Source: VFKE01 sp043758025 (GTDB taxonomy: Bacteria; Verrucomicrobiota; Verrucomicrobiia; Verrucomicrobiales; Verrucomicrobiaceae). Taken from it: DNA of 9,607 bases. The notes beneath the pieces are model-generated. The model searched no databases and was not told the DNA's origin. It saw nothing but the letters and a program-made list of their open reading frames with translations. Location of the stretch: positions 1 through 9,607 of the forward strand of contig JAYVOH010000251.1 of assembly GCA_043758025.1 (NCBI GenBank), read 5' to 3'. Positions 6,607 to 9,607 of this stretch are shown here, one piece after another. A program made the translations under genes and the position numbers. How positions within the stretch are numbered: the first letter of the stretch is position 1; every line of letters begins with the position of its first letter.

Positions 6607-7761
6607 ATGCTGGAACGCCAATTCAATGTCACCCACACCCAGCGCGTGATTTTCACGCGCGACGTTTTTGCACGTGCAAACTCGACCTTGCGCGAACTGC
6701 TCGCAACGGCACAAACAGGTTCCCGGCCAACCAGGGCGCTCGTATTCATCGACAGCCATGTGCATGAATCCCGTCCCAAATTGCTGCGCGATCTCGAAAG
6801 CTACGCTGTGGCGCACGCGGATGTAATCGAACTTGCCGGAGCGCCCGTGATCATCGCCGGGGGCGAATCCTGCAAGAACAATTTCGCCTTGGTCGAACAA
6901 TGCTGGGCCGCCATCAATGAAGCCGCGCTGGACCGGCATTCCTTTGTCTTCATCATCGGCGGCGGCGCGGTGCTGGATCTCGTTTGCTTCGCCGCCAGCA
7001 CGGCGCATCGGGGCATCCGTCACGTGCGCTTTCCCACCACCACCCTCAGCCAGGGAGATGGCGGAGTGGGTGTGAAAAATGGCGTGAACTATTTCGGCAA
7101 GAAAAACTGGGTCGGCACCTTCTCCGTCCCTCATGCCATCGTGAACGACTTTGCATTCCTTGATACCCTCCCCCAGCGCGAGAAACGCTGCGGGTTGATC
7201 GAGGCCATCAAGGTCGCACTCATCCGCGATGCTGAGTTTTACAACTGGCTGGAGTCCCATGCGCAGGATCTCGCTGCGCTCAACAAGGCGGCTGTGGAAT
7301 ACGCCGTGCAGCGCAGCGCGGAACTCCACACCGAGCACATCGCCACCAGCGGGGACCCGTTTGAACAGGGTTCGGCGCGTCCCCTTGATTTCGGACATTG
7401 GGCCGCGCACAAACTGGAACAGGTATCGAATTTTTCCATCGCCCACGGAGAAGCGGTGGCCATCGGCATGGCGCTGGACCTCATCTATTCCGTCAAAGCT
7501 GGCATCCTGGATTCGGCGACCGCTCATCGGATCATAGCCCTGATCCAGCACATCGGCTTTGCCATCTTCTCGCCGCTACTGCTCGAACAAAACCAGAACG
7601 GGGCGTTGGTCATCCTCGCCGGCCTTGAGGAATTCCGCGAACACCTCGGCGGCGAGCTGACCGTCACTCTCGTCCCGGAAATTGGAAAAAAGATCGAGGT
7701 GCACAAGATGGATGCCCGCCTTATTATTTCAGCGCTTGAGCAACTGCGCGATCATTCCTAA
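6607..7761 (+). CDS. eboD: EboD-like 3-dehydroquinate synthase homologue (sugar phosphate cyclase superfamily)
   Basis: 384 residues from the ATG at 6607. NAD-binding GGGAVLD (118-124) and the substrate block FPTTTLSQGDGGVGVKNGVN (142-161) are clear. The three expected metal ligands are present: Glu199 in CGLIEAIK, His264 in DFGHWAAH and His280 in AHGEAVAIGM. Relative to AroB, the block has GVGVKNG instead of the usual SVGGKTG. With the ebo neighbours, this argues for EboD or another sugar phosphate cyclase rather than shikimate-pathway dehydroquinate synthase. The substrate is unknown; heptulose phosphates or 3-deoxyheptulosonate phosphate are the family's possibilities. The frame opens at a GTG at 6565, with another ATG at 6580; I prefer 6607 because AGGAAG lies ten bases upstream and family N-termini begin close to QFNVTHTQRVIF. 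An 83-base gap follows eboC. A TTGACA at 6568 lacks a matching -10, so the gene is probably transcribed with eboEC. Confidence 0.88.
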   Translation: MLERQFNVTHTQRVIFTRDVFARANSTLRELLATAQTGSRPTRALVFIDSHVHESRPKLLRDLESYAVAHADVIELAGAPVIIAGGESCKNNFALVEQCWAAINEAALDRHSFVFIIGGGAVLDLVCFAASTAHRGIRHVRFPTTTLSQGDGGVGVKNGVNYFGKKNWVGTFSVPHAIVNDFAFLDTLPQREKRCGLIEAIKVALIRDAEFYNWLESHAQDLAALNKAAVEYAVQRSAELHTEHIATSGDPFEQGSARPLDFGHWAAHKLEQVSNFSIAHGEAVAIGMALDLIYSVKAGILDSATAHRIIALIQHIGFAIFSPLLLEQNQNGALVILAGLEEFREHLGGELTVTLVPEIGKKIEVHKMDARLIISALEQLRDHS

Positions 7762-7862
7762 ACTCCGTCCGCCGCCCATAACTTCGGCACCATCGCAATA
7801 TGTTGCACGCGAAGGGCATCACATCCAGAATCCAGCCTTCACAGGTGGCTTCTCCTGCTCTC
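7762..7862. other. intergenic leader between eboD and the aldose epimerase gene
   Basis: This 101-base gap has an imperfect nested stem: CTTCG (7782-7786) with CGAAG (7810-7814), and inside it GCAA-TATG-TTGC (7795-7806). There is no T-tract, so it is a weak terminator candidate at best. The epimerase reading frame extends upstream to an ATG at 7800, but the lipoprotein signal begins at 7863. No clear promoter or Shine-Dalgarno is visible. Confidence 0.35.
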
Positions 7863-9008
7863 ATGAAAACGCTCCACAACATTCTAGGAACTGCGGCTCT
7901 CCTCATCAGTTTGTCATCCTGCGCACCGCTTTTTAACAAAACCAAAGGCAATATGGGAATTACCAGCGAACCGTGGGGAACCACCAATGACGGAAAGCAT
8001 GTCGAGCTTTTCACCCTCGAAAACAAGAATGGTCTCGAAGCCAGGATCACCAGTTATGGCGGTATCATTGTTTCTCTCAAGACGCCGGACAAAAATGGCG
8101 CGCTGGGTGACGTGGTGCTCGGCTTCGACAAACTGGCCGACTATGAAACACGCAGCCCGTATTTCGGCACCATCACAGGCCGGTATGCCAACCGTATCGC
8201 TAAAGGCAAATTCACCCTGGACGGCAGGGAATACCAACTGCCCATCAATGATGGCCCCAACTCTCTCCACGGCGGTCGTGTCGGATTCGACAAAAAAGTC
8301 TGGAAGGTCAAAAAGATTTACCATTCCAGCCTGGTCGGTCTGGAACTCACGCGCACCAGCGCGGACGGCGAAGAAGGTTATCCCGGCAATCTGAAGTGCA
8401 CCGTGACCTATCTTCTCACCAACGATGATGAATTGAAAATTGAATACCGAGCCACCACCGACAAGGCCACCGTGGTCAATCTGACCAACCATACTTACTT
8501 CAATCTCGCAGGTGAAGGCAGTGGCTCCATTCTCGATCATCAGGCCATGATTCACGCCGGGCATTTCACCCCCACGGATGATTCGCTCATTCCCACCGGT
8601 GAACTCCGCCCGGTGACCGGCACTCCGCTTGACTTCACCGATTTTCATCGAATTGGCGATCGCATCGGTGTGAAATACCCGTCTCTGAAACAGGCCATCG
8701 GCTACGATCACAATTTCATACTCGCGGACAGCTCCGGCATGAAAAGCGCCGCAAAAATTTTCGAACCCAAGTCCAGACGCGTTCTTGAAATGGAAACCAC
8801 TGAGCCTGCGATGCAGTTCTATACCGGCAATCACATGAAAAAACTCACCAGCTGCAAGCACGGACACACTTATGACTTCCGGGCCGGCTTCTGCCTGGAG
8901 GCCCAGCATTATCCCGACAGCCCAAATCACCCTCAGTTCCCCTCCACCATGCTGCGTCCCGGCGAGACTTACACGCAGACCACGATTTACAAATTCAGCG
9001 TGGAGTAA
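7863..9008 (+). CDS. lipoprotein-type aldose 1-epimerase (galactose mutarotase family)
   Basis: A 381-residue protein that interconverts alpha and beta anomers of aldoses such as galactose or glucose. The N-terminus MKTLHNILGTAALLISLSSC is a lipoprotein signal: a positive start, a hydrophobic stretch and a lipobox LSSC with Cys20. The enzyme should therefore be exported and lipid-anchored, facing the periplasm or outside. Family motifs: FGTITGRYANRIAKG (about 101-115), NSLHGG with His136, the catalytic His210 in NLTNHTYFNLAG, GYDHNF with Asp282, and the catalytic base Glu346 in FCLEAQHYPDSPN. All key residues are intact, so it should be active. I chose the ATG at 7863, not the upstream in-frame ATG at 7800, because only 7863 puts the signal peptide at the start. 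It lies 101 bases after eboD and three bases before the phosphatase gene. It could belong to the ebo operon or serve polysaccharide use independently. Confidence 0.93.
   Translation: MKTLHNILGTAALLISLSSCAPLFNKTKGNMGITSEPWGTTNDGKHVELFTLENKNGLEARITSYGGIIVSLKTPDKNGALGDVVLGFDKLADYETRSPYFGTITGRYANRIAKGKFTLDGREYQLPINDGPNSLHGGRVGFDKKVWKVKKIYHSSLVGLELTRTSADGEEGYPGNLKCTVTYLLTNDDELKIEYRATTDKATVVNLTNHTYFNLAGEGSGSILDHQAMIHAGHFTPTDDSLIPTGELRPVTGTPLDFTDFHRIGDRIGVKYPSLKQAIGYDHNFILADSSGMKSAAKIFEPKSRRVLEMETTEPAMQFYTGNHMKKLTSCKHGHTYDFRAGFCLEAQHYPDSPNHPQFPSTMLRPGETYTQTTIYKFSVE
9002..9005 (+). promoter_or_regulatory. Shine-Dalgarno that decides a GTG start
   Basis: GGAG ends six bases before the GTG at 9012, with the epimerase stop codon TAA occupying part of the spacer. 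This is the best-spaced ribosome-binding site in the window and supports the GTG over the in-frame ATG at 9054, which has no such site. Confidence 0.6.
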
Positions 9009-9011
9009 ATC

Positions 9012-9607
9012 GTGAATATCTCGCCCCCGTCAGCCAAGCCAGCCACCGCCGCCATGGCGGTGCCAGTCCTGCAAGTCGAGCGTGACTTTGCTGGACGTCA
9101 GTTCATTGGGGGTCGGAAAATGCAGGAGGATTTTTATGCCTTTTGCGATGTCTCCGGCCCCAAAGAATCACCCGGCAATCGACTGCTGGTCACTCTGGGT
9201 GACGGACTTGGCGCGCACATCGGCGGCAGCGTCGCCAGCGCATTCATGGTTGATGAATTCATCAAGGCCTACCGGCGCAGCACTCTGTCCACAGCCTGGC
9301 GGCTGCGCGTGGCTCTGGAGGCCGCTAATGAGCGACTCCACGAAGTATCCGCACAACTCTCAAATTTCGAAAATGCGCCGATGGGTTCAACTCTCGTCGC
9401 AGCAGTCGTGGCGGATGGCGCAGTCCATTGGGTCAGCGTCGGTGACTCCCCCATGTTCCTCTATCGCGACGGAAAAATCACGCGCCTGAACGCCGATCAT
9501 TCCCTCTCGCCCATCATCGATGATCGGATGCGGAGAGGTGAGATCACCCAGGAGGAGGCGCTGCATCATCCTGATCGTCACATTCTGCAAAGTGCCTGCC
9601 TCGGCCA
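9012..9607 (+). CDS. PP2C-family serine/threonine protein phosphatase, partial at right edge
   Basis: 198 residues are visible and the frame is still open at the window end. PP2C motifs appear in order: RKMQEDF (35-41, metal-binding Asp40), TLGDGLGAHIGG (61-72, metal Asp64), PMGSTLVAAVV (123-133), VHWVSVGDSPMFLYRDG (138-154) and LNADHSLS (159-166). HILQSACLG (190-198) corresponds to the block that precedes the last metal-binding Asp, which lies beyond the edge. PP2C enzymes remove phosphate from Ser/Thr using two Mn or Mg ions, usually opposing Ser/Thr kinases. The start is taken as GTG because GGAG precedes it by six bases; ATG at 9054 is the alternative. The first 15-20 residues (Pro/Ala/Ser-rich) are not part of the fold. 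It begins three bases after the epimerase stop, suggesting co-transcription. The partner kinase is not in the window. Confidence 0.9.
   Translation, partial: MNISPPSAKPATAAMAVPVLQVERDFAGRQFIGGRKMQEDFYAFCDVSGPKESPGNRLLVTLGDGLGAHIGGSVASAFMVDEFIKAYRRSTLSTAWRLRVALEAANERLHEVSAQLSNFENAPMGSTLVAAVVADGAVHWVSVGDSPMFLYRDGKITRLNADHSLSPIIDDRMRRGEITQEEALHHPDRHILQSACLG
9044..9062 (+). repeat. GC-rich hairpin early in the phosphatase gene
   Basis: CACCGCC (9044-9050) and GGCGGTG (9056-9062) form a perfect 7-base stem around GCCAT. The hairpin begins about 30 bases inside the coding sequence and contains the alternative ATG (9054) in its loop and stem, which would make that ATG a poor start. It may be a chance product of Ala-rich GC-rich codons. 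Confidence 0.35.

Noticed and set aside
6283..7551. A 422-codon open frame on the minus strand
   Set aside because: It lies opposite eboC and eboD, whose sense frames carry full family motifs including catalytic residues. The antisense product has no recognisable domain and is a typical shadow of GC-rich codons.
7914..8930. A 338-codon open frame on the minus strand
   Set aside because: It is entirely antisense to the aldose epimerase, which has an intact signal peptide and active site. The antisense translation shows no family features.
1..9607. CRISPR array, insertion sequence, tRNA, defence system or phage genes
   Set aside because: I saw no regularly spaced repeats, transposase motifs, tRNA-like folds or phage proteins; nearly all bases are explained by the genes listed.

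Overview
The window looks like part of a bacterial chromosome of intermediate GC content (roughly mid-50s by eye), densely coded apart from short AT-rich gaps. The gene content (an ebo-type cluster, an ATP-grasp/alpha-E/transglutaminase trio, a lipoprotein-type aldose epimerase and a PP2C phosphatase) and the scarcity of Shine-Dalgarno sequences would fit a Verrucomicrobiota-like Gram-negative. That assignment is an inference from gene content only. I saw no tRNA, rRNA, insertion sequence or CRISPR array.

Left part, minus strand (1-4337): after a short non-coding end with a clear stem-loop terminator (123-158) comes a MarR-type regulator (630 down to 184). It is preceded by an AT-rich 267-base gap that carries two perfect inverted repeats. 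Upstream of that gap, reading leftwards, is a compact three-gene unit. A circularly permuted ATP-grasp protein (4337 to 2892) is followed after 15 bases by an alpha-E domain protein (2876 to 1797), which overlaps a transglutaminase-like protein (1800 to 898) by ATGA. This trio is a recognised conserved association, predicted from comparative genomics to make or process peptide-like amide linkages. No proteasome-like (Anbu) gene, its frequent partner elsewhere, is present in the window.

Right part, plus strand (4459-9607): a 121-base divergent gap separates the trio from three genes of the ebo cluster. These are eboE (TIM-barrel, sugar isomerase-like), eboC (UbiA-like membrane prenyltransferase homologue, one base after eboE) and eboD (dehydroquinate synthase/sugar phosphate cyclase homologue). 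The ebo genes are known from cyanobacteria (scytonemin precursor movement to the periplasm) and from many other bacteria, but their biochemistry is unresolved. Next come a lipoprotein-type aldose 1-epimerase and, starting three bases after its stop, a PP2C-family phosphatase that runs off the right edge.

Working together: the two halves may be two unrelated poorly characterised systems that share a divergent promoter region, or they may be co-regulated. The sequence alone cannot decide. The exported epimerase beside ebo genes raises the possibility of a sugar- or cyclitol-derived envelope product, which is speculation.
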